Assembly: GCF_009828585.1 (NCBI RefSeq)
Contig: NZ_WSRZ01000032.1
Span: forward strand, 1 to 41,023
Direction of reading: 5' to 3'
DNA: 41,023 bases
Source: Shewanella litoralis
Lineage (GTDB): Bacteria > Pseudomonadota > Gammaproteobacteria > Enterobacterales > Shewanellaceae
The notes below the pieces were generated by a model that worked only from the letters and a program-made list of their open reading frames with translations, searched no databases and had not been told where the DNA came from. Shown in pieces: positions 8,161-15,746 of this stretch. A program made the translations under genes and the position numbers. The first letter of the stretch is position 1; each line of letters begins with the position of its first letter.

Positions 8161-9507
8161 CTAGAGCGGAAACTCAATAATAAATGCCGCGCCGCCCAAC
8201 GAGCTGGTATTAATGGTGAGCGTGCCGCCATAGCTATTGACCAACTCATGGCAAACGGCAAGCCTAATGCCCTGGCCGGGTGATTGCGTGTCGGCGCGTA
8301 TACCTCGTTGTATAATTTTTTGTTTTATGGCCTCATCCACTCCGGGGCCGTCATCTACTACGCTTAGGCATATAGTGTTGCCATCTTTTATGTGAGCGTT
8401 CACGCTGACTTGGTTTATGCACAGCCTACACGCGTTTTCCATTAAATTACCTAGCAACTCCATTACATCGCCTTTGCTTAACGGCAACGCAAGATTTTCA
8501 CTGATATTGTGGCTCAATGAAATGTGTTTTTGTTGGTACAGTTTAGTGAGCATTTGCGCGAGCGATTCAACAATGGGTAGCAGCTCGGTGTGTTGAAAAT
8601 GCAACCCTTGCTGGCCAAGCATAGCGCGCTTGAGCTGGTATTGAACAAGGTGGTCCATGTCATTAATTTGCTCAAGGATGTGTTTGTTTTGTTGCTGTCT
8701 CTCTAAGGTGCTGTCGTCAATAATAGCGATGCTTGCGGCTAGACGCGTTTTAAGGCTGTGAGCAAGGTCATTCATCGCATTTTGATAACGCGTTTGGCGA
8801 TCATCTGCTTGCGTGATTAATTGATTAAGTGCGGTAGTGATCCCTTGCAATTCCTCTGGATAATCGTGAGATAACCGCTGTTTGCGTCCACGTTGAAGCT
8901 CAATCAACTCAAGTTTTAATTGCGCTAAGGGGCGCATGCTCCAATAGGCTGCGCTGATCAGTAATAACAACGCGACAAGTAATATTATGGCGAGCCTAAA
9001 ATAGGTGAGTCGATTAAACTTGCTCAGTTCGGCTTTAAGCTCGCCGGCATCTTGTAAAATCAATAAATGGTACATTTGCGCGTCGACATCAATGCTCAGC
9101 AGGTAAGCAAAGTAGCTTTGATTTTGGTTAAAATTAAGATAAAACGGCGGCAAGTCGTCTTTAATGGTCAGGTATTGTTCGCATATTTGGCTTAGGTGTA
9201 AATCAGTGGCGTATTCTGAACGCCATAACGTGTCATAACCCGCATTACAAGTTGCCATAATGTATTGAATATCAATGTCATCACCTTCACGCGCCTGGGT
9301 TATCGGTACTAAATTATTTTCGCGAAATTCAGCGGCGATAATGGGCAATTTAGCAATAAGTTCGCTGGTGGTTTGGTTATATCGATTTTGAGCGTGGAGT
9401 AAATTAATTAACCAGGCTAAGCCAAACCCGACGAGGGCAATGATGCACAAGGAGGTGACAAACATCCTTGTGAGTAAACGCTTTTTGGGCTGCAGAGTTA
9501 GTCGCAT
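8161..9507 (-). CDS. PhoQ-like sensor histidine kinase with two altered motifs
   Basis: The 448-residue product has a TM helix (~13-35), a periplasmic sensor region (~36-168), a second TM helix (~171-192), a linker, and a kinase core. The phosphorylated histidine is H250 in LAHSLKTR. The N box is ELLGNLMENACRLC (~350-363), the G1 box VVDDGPGV (~383-390) and the G2 box PGQGIRLAV (410-418). These order and sequence features match the PhoQ family. Two changes stand out: the usual proline after HSLKT is arginine (R255), and the second glycine block reads GQGIRLAV where GQGxGLAV is usual. Both could weaken phosphatase or kinase activity. It overlaps the response-regulator gene by 10 bases and forms an operon with it. 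The signal is unknown. Confidence 0.85.
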   Translation of the reverse strand: MRLTLQPKKRLLTRMFVTSLCIIALVGFGLAWLINLLHAQNRYNQTTSELIAKLPIIAAEFRENNLVPITQAREGDDIDIQYIMATCNAGYDTLWRSEYATDLHLSQICEQYLTIKDDLPPFYLNFNQNQSYFAYLLSIDVDAQMYHLLILQDAGELKAELSKFNRLTYFRLAIILLVALLLLISAAYWSMRPLAQLKLELIELQRGRKQRLSHDYPEELQGITTALNQLITQADDRQTRYQNAMNDLAHSLKTRLAASIAIIDDSTLERQQQNKHILEQINDMDHLVQYQLKRAMLGQQGLHFQHTELLPIVESLAQMLTKLYQQKHISLSHNISENLALPLSKGDVMELLGNLMENACRLCINQVSVNAHIKDGNTICLSVVDDGPGVDEAIKQKIIQRGIRADTQSPGQGIRLAVCHELVNSYGGTLTINTSSLGGAAFIIEFPL

Positions 9508-10172
9508 GGGTGGTTAAATTTATATCCTTGGCCGCGAATGGTCATAATGGGGTCGATTATCCCGCCTTGACTGAGCTTTTTTCGTAATCGGCTTATCATC
9601 ACTTCGATAGTATTTGGGTCGCCTTCTTTATCGGCATAAATCACATCAAGCAGACGCTGTTTGGCCACCACTTCATGGCTATGGCGCATTAAATATTCCA
9701 GTAGTTGGTATTCAAATGCGGTGATGTCTAGTGGTGTTTGTTGCAGGCTGACTTGTTTGGCGGCTAAATCTAATTGTAATGGACCACTGGTAATGACGGA
9801 GCGAACAAAACCGCCACTGCGACGTACGATGGCATCTAGCCTGGCGATAAGCTCTTCTTTTTGGAAAGGTTTGACTAGGTAATCGTCGGCGCCAGCGTTG
9901 AGTCCTTCAACTTTATCTTGCCAGGTTAAGCGTGCTGTTAAAATGATGATCGGCGCTTTCACATCAGCCGAACGCAGTGATTTTATGAGGCTGATATCGT
10001 CTTGGTCTGGCAGGCCTAGGTCAATAATGGCCACATCAATAGGGTAATTCGTTGCTTGATAAAAGCCTTCTTTGGCGGTTAAGGCCACTTGTACCTGATT
10101 ACCCGCATCGCTCAGTTGCACCGTTAAGTGATGCGATAAAATCGGATCGTCTTCTATGACCAATATACGCAT
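9498..10172 (-). CDS. PhoP-like OmpR-family response regulator
   Basis: The 224-residue protein has a receiver domain (1-~120) with acidic pocket E7/D8/D9, phospho-acceptor D51 in VAIIDLGLP, T in ILTAR and K in LVKPF. A C-terminal winged-helix DNA-binding domain (~128-220) ends in the typical TIRGQGYKF. It resembles PhoP of enterobacteria (MRVLVVEDN..., DLGLPDEDG, WQDKVE, GADDY). It is the first gene of the two-gene unit with the kinase and is divergent from the ABC transporter operon, so it may regulate the shared 177-base intergenic region. Orthology to enteric PhoP is likely by sequence but not proven. Confidence 0.88.
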   Translation of the reverse strand: MRILVIEDDPILSHHLTVQLSDAGNQVQVALTAKEGFYQATNYPIDVAIIDLGLPDQDDISLIKSLRSADVKAPIIILTARLTWQDKVEGLNAGADDYLVKPFQKEELIARLDAIVRRSGGFVRSVITSGPLQLDLAAKQVSLQQTPLDITAFEYQLLEYLMRHSHEVVAKQRLLDVIYADKEGDPNTIEVMISRLRKKLSQGGIIDPIMTIRGQGYKFNHPCD

Positions 10173-10349
10173 TTTTATCCTTAACGAAGGTGATATGAAA
10201 AGAATTATATTTCATCGATAGTACCTTATCTATTTGTTTGGTTGAATATTAACCGTAATAAATATCCTGCACTATTATGCTTGCGGCCCTAGGTTAAGTT
10301 GTCGTAGGACGTTAGAATGATGCCATTAATGGATAATCAAAGGATTAAG

Positions 10350-11204
10350 ATGAAATTTACAGGAATGATATTGGCAGGCGTTTTAAGCTTGTTTTCAACC
10401 GTTGCGGTGAGTGAAACATTTACGTTTACTGCTATTCCAGATGAAGATGAAAGCCAGTTACGCACTCGCTTTGATAAAGTTGCTGTGTATTTGTCTGAGC
10501 AATTAGGCGTTGAAGTGAAATATGTGCCAGTAAAATCGTACTCTGCTGCAGTCACCGCCTTTCGTAATAATCAAGTTCAGTTAGCCTGGTTTGGTGGTTT
10601 ATCTGGTGTACAAGCCCGCCGTTTAGTACCGGGTTCAGAGGCCATTGCCCAGGGTTTTGAAGACCAATTTTTCAAAAGCTATATTATTGCGCATCATTCT
10701 ACGAAGTTAGCTGCAACCGATAGCTTTCCGCTATTAAATGATTATACCTTTACGTTCGGCTCAAAAGACTCAACATCTGGGCGTTTAATGCCACAGTATT
10801 TTATTGAAAGTAATGTGGGTCAATCTGTCGATAAAATCTTTAAGCGCATTGGTTTTTCAGGCGACCATAGCCGTACTATTAGCCAGGTTGAGGCCGGTGT
10901 GTATCAAGTGGGCGCGGTAAATTACAAAGTGTGGGACACCGCAGTTGAAAAAGGCGAAGTTGACACGTCAAAAGTCAGCGTGATCTGGCAAAGTCCGACT
11001 TATCCAGATTACCAATGGACAGTGCATTCTGGTGTAGACACTGTTTATGGTGCAGGCTTTAAAGACAAGCTAACCAAAACCTTAATCGACATGAAAGATA
11101 AAGATTTATTAGACAGCTTTCCACGCGAATCATTTGTACCAGCGAGTAACAGTGATTACGAGCCTATTGAACGTGTGGCGAAAGCGATTGGAATGTTAGA
11201 TTAA
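10350..11204 (+). CDS. Phosphonate/selenate-type ABC transporter substrate-binding protein (PhnD-like)
   Basis: From ATG 10350 (AAAGGA seven bases upstream) the product has 284 residues; an in-frame ATG at 10317 would add 11 residues before the signal peptide. A signal peptide (KFTGMILAGVLSLFSTVAVSE) precedes a periplasmic binding domain of the PhnD family. The pattern FTAIPDEDESQLRTRFDKV, VPVKSYSAAVTAFRNNQVQL and WFGGLSGVQARRLVPGSEAI matches a PhnD subgroup that I recall being annotated as putative selenate transporters. The substrate is therefore likely an oxyanion (selenate, phosphonate or similar) and is not settled by sequence. It overlaps the ATPase gene by one base (TAATG), and is the first gene of a three-gene operon. 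Confidence 0.85.
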   Translation: MKFTGMILAGVLSLFSTVAVSETFTFTAIPDEDESQLRTRFDKVAVYLSEQLGVEVKYVPVKSYSAAVTAFRNNQVQLAWFGGLSGVQARRLVPGSEAIAQGFEDQFFKSYIIAHHSTKLAATDSFPLLNDYTFTFGSKDSTSGRLMPQYFIESNVGQSVDKIFKRIGFSGDHSRTISQVEAGVYQVGAVNYKVWDTAVEKGEVDTSKVSVIWQSPTYPDYQWTVHSGVDTVYGAGFKDKLTKTLIDMKDKDLLDSFPRESFVPASNSDYEPIERVAKAIGMLD

Positions 11205-11881
11205 TGCTGACCGTTGTTGATACCGATTTAGGCTATGGGCAAAAAATTATTTTGCCCAACATCAACTTGGCACTCAATGCCAATGAGCATGTTGCGATTT
11301 TGGGGCCGTCGGGTGTCGGTAAAACGACCTTGTTACATCATCTGTATCAACAACTGGCTGAGCAAACGTGTTTGTGTTCACAGGCACAAGGTTTAGTCGA
11401 CAATCTGTCTATTTTTCATAATGTGTTTATCGGCGGATTAGCACGTCATTCTCGTTGGTATAATATGGTTAATTTGTTGCTACCGTTTACACAACCACAG
11501 CAACAAATTAGCGTTATTTGCCAACAGCTTGAATTGAATATGCCACTGCAAAAAAAAGTCAGCGAGCTCTCTGGCGGTCAACGCCAACGTGTCGCGCTTG
11601 CTCGTGCGTTGTTTCAGCAACAACCAGTATTTATGGGTGACGAGCCTTTTTCGGCGTTAGATCCACTTATGGGTGTGAGGTTGCTCAATTTAGTGAAACA
11701 ATCACATCAAAGTGTTATTTGTGTTTTGCACGATGCTGAGCTGGCGTTGGCGCATTTTGATCGCATTATTGTGATTAGTGCAGGCAAAGTGGCGCTAGAT
11801 GCTAACGCTAAGCAACTCACTCTGGCCTATTTGTCTCAGCATTATGTTGTGGCCGATGAATCGCCTCATCGTGCAAATTAA
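11204..11881 (+). CDS. PhnC-like ABC transporter ATP-binding protein
   Basis: A 225-residue ABC ATPase. The Walker A motif is GPSGVGKTT (34-42), the Q-loop region is around QGLVDNLSIFHNVFIGGL, the signature is LSGGQRQRVALARAL (~122), the Walker B is VFMGDEPFSALD (~143-154), and the switch histidine is in VICVLHDAELAL. The LSIFHNVFIGGL region is typical of phosphonate-type importers. Translation is probably coupled to the binding-protein gene through TAATG, and the permease gene overlaps its 3' end. It energises import by the fused permease. Confidence 0.88.
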   Translation: MLTVVDTDLGYGQKIILPNINLALNANEHVAILGPSGVGKTTLLHHLYQQLAEQTCLCSQAQGLVDNLSIFHNVFIGGLARHSRWYNMVNLLLPFTQPQQQISVICQQLELNMPLQKKVSELSGGQRQRVALARALFQQQPVFMGDEPFSALDPLMGVRLLNLVKQSHQSVICVLHDAELALAHFDRIIVISAGKVALDANAKQLTLAYLSQHYVVADESPHRAN

Positions 11882-13409
11882 CCCTAACAAAATGGTAAAT
11901 ACCGCTTCGACACGTTTTTTCCCTTTTATTGGCCACTGGCAAAAAATCACCTTAGGGTTATTTCTACTGGTGCTTGTGTGTTGGTTTTTTGCCGACACAG
12001 AAGTGATTGCATTAGAGCCCTGGGCTGAACTTGGGCGGATGTTTACGGGGTTTATCACACCTGATTTTGGCGCAACCGAATATTTATTAGAGGCCGTGTG
12101 GCAAACCATCAGCTTTGCGTTATTAGGAATTTACCTGGGGCTATTGCTCGGATTTCCATTAGCGCTAGCCTATCAACACCCTTTGATTGCGGCTATGTGC
12201 GCCTTTATTCGGGCTATTCATGAAATTTTTTGGGCGCTGATTTTTTTACAAGTTTTTGGGTTATCACCGCTTACCGGTATTTTAGCTATTGGCCTGCCAT
12301 ATGCCGCCACATTTGCTCGCGTGTTTGCCGATATTTTACAACAAGCTCCCATGCAAACCGTGTTTGCTATGCCTAAAGGTACGGACAGGTTGTCTGCACT
12401 GATTTATGGCCGCTGGATGCATATGTATCCGCAAATTGTGGCATATATTCGTTATCGCTTTGAATGTGCGCTTCGAAGCAGTGCAGTATTAGGGTTTATT
12501 GGTATGCCGACGCTAGGGTTTTATTTAGAGTCTGCGTTTCGTCAAGGCCACTACCAGCAGGGCGGGGCGCTGTTGATCTTGTTTATCGCCTTGATAGGCA
12601 CTATTCGTTTTTGGGCGAAGCCCGCGATGCTATGGGTTTACTTACCGTTAGCCGTATATTTTTTACCTGAGTTACCCGTGCTTCAACCGCAATTGATTTG
12701 GCGCTTTATCTCGATAGATATTTTACCGCCGATGCTCCAAGGGCAAACGCTCACTACCTGGTTTGCTGCAGACACATTTATTGCTGTCTGTGAATGGGCT
12801 TATGAGTTAGTGCGCGACCAAGTGTGGCCGGGGATAATCGCTACGTTAGTTTTAGCTTGCTGCGCGTTGGGCTTAACCCATGTCTTAACCTTAATAATGT
12901 TACCGCTCAATACGACATTGATGATGCCCAAATGGGTCATCATGCTAATGCGCGGGGTGAATTTAATATTGCGTTCATTGCCCGAATACTTATTAGCGTT
13001 TGTGTTTATGTTGTTACTTGGCCCATCAATGCTACCGGCAATCATTGCGCTAGCATTGCACAATAGCGGCTTAATGGTTTTTTTAATGGCTCGGCAGTCG
13101 GATGATATTATTGTGCCGTTAACTTATCGCCCACGATTAGATCACTATAGCTATGTTGTGTTACCTGCAATTTATCCACACTTTATGGGGTTATTGTTTT
13201 ATCGCTTTGAGGTCATTATTCGCGAAACCGCTATTTTAGGCATGTTAGGCGTAATGACATTAGGGTTTTATGTGGACAGTAACTTTGCTGAAATTCGTTT
13301 TAGTGGTGCGTTATTGTTATTGATGTTCACAGCAGGTTTAAATGTGTTGGTTGATTACATTGCCCGCAGACTGCTTCAAGCGCCGCGGGACAAATTACAA
13401 GCGTGTTAA
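11856..13409 (+). CDS. Fused double-domain PhnE-like ABC permease
   Basis: The product is about 517 residues, twice the usual PhnE size, because two permease domains are joined. Each half ends in a similar membrane-loop sequence: FIGMPTLGFYLESAF in the first and ILGMLGVMTLGFYVDSNF in the second. Each is preceded by a coupling-helix-like segment (ARVFADILQQAP and MARQSDDIIVPLTYRPR). Many TM helices are visible. The start is uncertain: the frame is open from 11799, ATG 11856 overlaps the ATPase gene by 26 bases, and ATG 11892 lies just after it. None has a strong ribosome binding site; coupling to the ATPase gene is likely. One polypeptide can replace the PhnE dimer. Confidence 0.85.
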   Translation: MNRLIVQINPNKMVNTASTRFFPFIGHWQKITLGLFLLVLVCWFFADTEVIALEPWAELGRMFTGFITPDFGATEYLLEAVWQTISFALLGIYLGLLLGFPLALAYQHPLIAAMCAFIRAIHEIFWALIFLQVFGLSPLTGILAIGLPYAATFARVFADILQQAPMQTVFAMPKGTDRLSALIYGRWMHMYPQIVAYIRYRFECALRSSAVLGFIGMPTLGFYLESAFRQGHYQQGGALLILFIALIGTIRFWAKPAMLWVYLPLAVYFLPELPVLQPQLIWRFISIDILPPMLQGQTLTTWFAADTFIAVCEWAYELVRDQVWPGIIATLVLACCALGLTHVLTLIMLPLNTTLMMPKWVIMLMRGVNLILRSLPEYLLAFVFMLLLGPSMLPAIIALALHNSGLMVFLMARQSDDIIVPLTYRPRLDHYSYVVLPAIYPHFMGLLFYRFEVIIRETAILGMLGVMTLGFYVDSNFAEIRFSGALLLLMFTAGLNVLVDYIARRLLQAPRDKLQAC

Positions 13410-13420
13410 CCCTGCGATTA

Positions 13421-14104
13421 TCAAACGAGCCACTGACTCATTATATTGCTGGCAATATTACTCGCGATAGTCACCGCGAATGCAATAAAAATGATCCCCA
13501 CTAATAAATCAATAATGGTATTGGCCGCGAGTAGTTTTTGTTGAATACGCGGTTTAGATAACACTAATGCTAATAAGCCAAACCAAATAAAAGACAGACT
13601 AAATAATACTATTGCCGCGGCTGTTTTAGTGGCAAAACTCACTTGTGGGGTAATGAGTACCGTAAACAGCGTAATAAAAAAGATTAATGCTTTGGGATTG
13701 AGTAAATTGGTATACAAGCCAATTTTAAACCCCTTAAATGACGACATTTGTGCCACATTGTCAATCGGTGAAGTCACTACCTGAGCGGGTTGACGTTTTA
13801 ATTTAAGTGCTTTGAAAGCTGATGTTAGCGCGCCAAATCCCATCCAAGCCAAATACCCACTCCCAATAAGTTGAACCACAATATAAGCTACAGGTGATTG
13901 CTGGATCATCACGCTGATCCCCAAGAGTGACAATAGGGTGTGAACCAAAATAGCAGCGGCGATCCCTAAGGCGCAATAAACGGCGGTTAAGCGTGTTTGT
14001 TGCGTAGCCATCTTTACGACGATGGCAAAGTCCGGCCCTGGGCTCATTAATGCGACTATATGTATAACCGCTAAACTGGCTAATAAAGTGATGTCCATAT
14101 TCAT
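13421..14104 (-). CDS. LysE/RhtB family amino-acid exporter
   Basis: The 227-residue integral membrane protein has about six hydrophobic segments and the family's N-terminal signature ALMSPGPDFAIVVKMA near residues 18-33. A further family feature is GSGYLAWMGFGAL (~81-93). LysE/RhtB proteins export amino acids or derivatives such as homoserine, threonine or lysine; the substrate cannot be read from the sequence. ATG at codon 3 is an alternative start. It converges with the ABC permease gene with only an 11-base gap, and no terminator is visible between them. Confidence 0.85.
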   Translation of the reverse strand: MNMDITLLASLAVIHIVALMSPGPDFAIVVKMATQQTRLTAVYCALGIAAAILVHTLLSLLGISVMIQQSPVAYIVVQLIGSGYLAWMGFGALTSAFKALKLKRQPAQVVTSPIDNVAQMSSFKGFKIGLYTNLLNPKALIFFITLFTVLITPQVSFATKTAAAIVLFSLSFIWFGLLALVLSKPRIQQKLLAANTIIDLLVGIIFIAFAVTIASNIASNIMSQWLV

Positions 14105-14163
14105 TGTGCTCTGATATTGATTTTATTTTATGGTATAAGCCAATGATAATGCCTTAGTTATAC

Positions 14164-14191
14164 AAAAAAAGCGCTATATTAGCGCTTTTTT
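14164..14191 (-). terminator. Terminator after the symporter gene
   Basis: AGCGCT...AGCGCT with flanking A and T runs (AAAAAAAGCGCT, five-base loop, AGCGCTTTTTT) lies 23 bases past the stop of the minus-strand symporter gene. The symmetrical tails allow function on either strand. Confidence 0.8.
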
Positions 14192-14213
14192 ATATTCGAG
14201 CTGACTAAGTCTG

Positions 14214-15521
14214 TTATTTACTGTTTAGCACTTGCTCTTCAAAGCTTTTTGCTGCTTTACCCGCTTGTGAATTGTTAAAGGTTTCTTCGTTAAACTCACC
14301 TTCAGATTTAGCAATAATCACTGTTGCGACAGCATCTCCGGTTACGTTTACTGCTGTGCGGATCATGTCTAGCATTCTGTCGACACCAATAATCAACGCA
14401 ATACCTTCAACCGGTAAACCGACTTGGTTAAGCACCATTGCAAGCATAATTAAGCCCACGCCAGGCACACCCGCTGTACCGATAGATGCTAACGTTGCGG
14501 TAACAACAACCGTTGCATAATCCATAATGCTTAATTCAATGCCAAATACTTGCGCAATAAATACCGTGGCAACACCCTGCATAATGGCAGTGCCATCCAT
14601 GTTAAGTGTGGCACCTAATGGTAAGGTAAATGAGGCGATTTTATTGTCTACGCCCATTCTGTGTTCTGCCGTTTCAATCGTGACAGGTAATGTCGCGTTT
14701 GAACTGGCCGTACTGAATGCAAATAATTGTACGTCACGGATTTTACGTAAAAACATCAGTGGGCTTAAGCCTGAAAACAGCTTTAATAATGTGGGATAAA
14801 CTACTAAGCCTTGGATAAATAATACCGCGACGACTAAGAAGAAGTATTTAACCACACTGCCAAAGGTCTCTAGGCCTAGCGTTAAGCTCAGCGTTGCCAT
14901 TAAGGCAAAAACACCATAAGGCGCTAACTGCATAATCAGCGTGACTACACGCATGATGACTTCATTAAGGTCATTAAAGAATGATGCGACACGTGCACCA
15001 CGTTCACCTATGTGTGAGATAGCAAAACCAAAAATAACTGCAAATAGAATGATCTGCAGCATATTGCCTTCACTCATGGCTTGCATAGGGTTGGTGGGTA
15101 CGATATTAATAAGGACTTCAGACAGACTCGGTGCATCTTTTGCTGTGTATTCTAATGCGTTACCTGCAAGACTGGCATTGCCTGGATGGATAATCACCGC
15201 GGCTAAAATGGCAATGGTGAGCGCAATAGCTGTAGTAAATAAATAGAATGAAATGGTTTTACCACCAAGACGTCCTAACTTAGATGGGTCGCTTAGTGAA
15301 CAAGTACCACAAACAAGTGAAATAAATACTAGCGGTACGACGAGCATTTTTAAGCTGGAAATAAAAATAGTGCCAATCACATGTAAGAATCCATCGGTGA
15401 TGTATTCTTGAATAAACGCACTACCTGGGAAAAAGTTTCGTAATGCGAGGCCAAATAAAATGCCTATTCCCATACCGATTAAAATTTTGCTCGTGAGTCC
15501 GAGCTTGCCTTGTTTACTCAC
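14214..15521 (-). CDS. Sodium/proton:acidic amino acid symporter (DAACS family)
   Basis: The 435-residue membrane protein belongs to the dicarboxylate/amino acid:cation symporter family. The HP1 motif reads FSTASSNATLPVTIETA, the TM7 motif is LGATLNMDGTA, and the TM8 segment is GVDRMLDMIRTAVNVTGD. The TM8 residues line up with the substrate and sodium ligands of GltPh (D390, D394, R397, T398, N401 and D405). The arginine at the R397 position predicts uptake of glutamate or aspartate rather than neutral amino acids. Upstream, the start follows an AT-rich 225-base gap shared with the divergent lipoprotein gene. The exact substrate is inferred. Confidence 0.88.
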   Translation of the reverse strand: MSKQGKLGLTSKILIGMGIGILFGLALRNFFPGSAFIQEYITDGFLHVIGTIFISSLKMLVVPLVFISLVCGTCSLSDPSKLGRLGGKTISFYLFTTAIALTIAILAAVIIHPGNASLAGNALEYTAKDAPSLSEVLINIVPTNPMQAMSEGNMLQIILFAVIFGFAISHIGERGARVASFFNDLNEVIMRVVTLIMQLAPYGVFALMATLSLTLGLETFGSVVKYFFLVVAVLFIQGLVVYPTLLKLFSGLSPLMFLRKIRDVQLFAFSTASSNATLPVTIETAEHRMGVDNKIASFTLPLGATLNMDGTAIMQGVATVFIAQVFGIELSIMDYATVVVTATLASIGTAGVPGVGLIMLAMVLNQVGLPVEGIALIIGVDRMLDMIRTAVNVTGDAVATVIIAKSEGEFNEETFNNSQAGKAAKSFEEQVLNSK

Positions 15522-15746
15522 AGAGTATTCCTTTTCATTATAATATTTTTAGATCTTTTTTGAATGCATTAAAGACTAGCAGGAATCGCCCTTTTAGGAA
15601 ATGGCCAAAAAGTGAAAGTTTTAGAGGATAAATGACACAGAAAACAATAGAGTTATGGTAAAGTTACAAGATATTTGCGTATTGTTAATCTATAAGTAAC
15701 TATAATAATTATTTAGTTTAATCTTAATGTAACAGGGAGCCTGACA

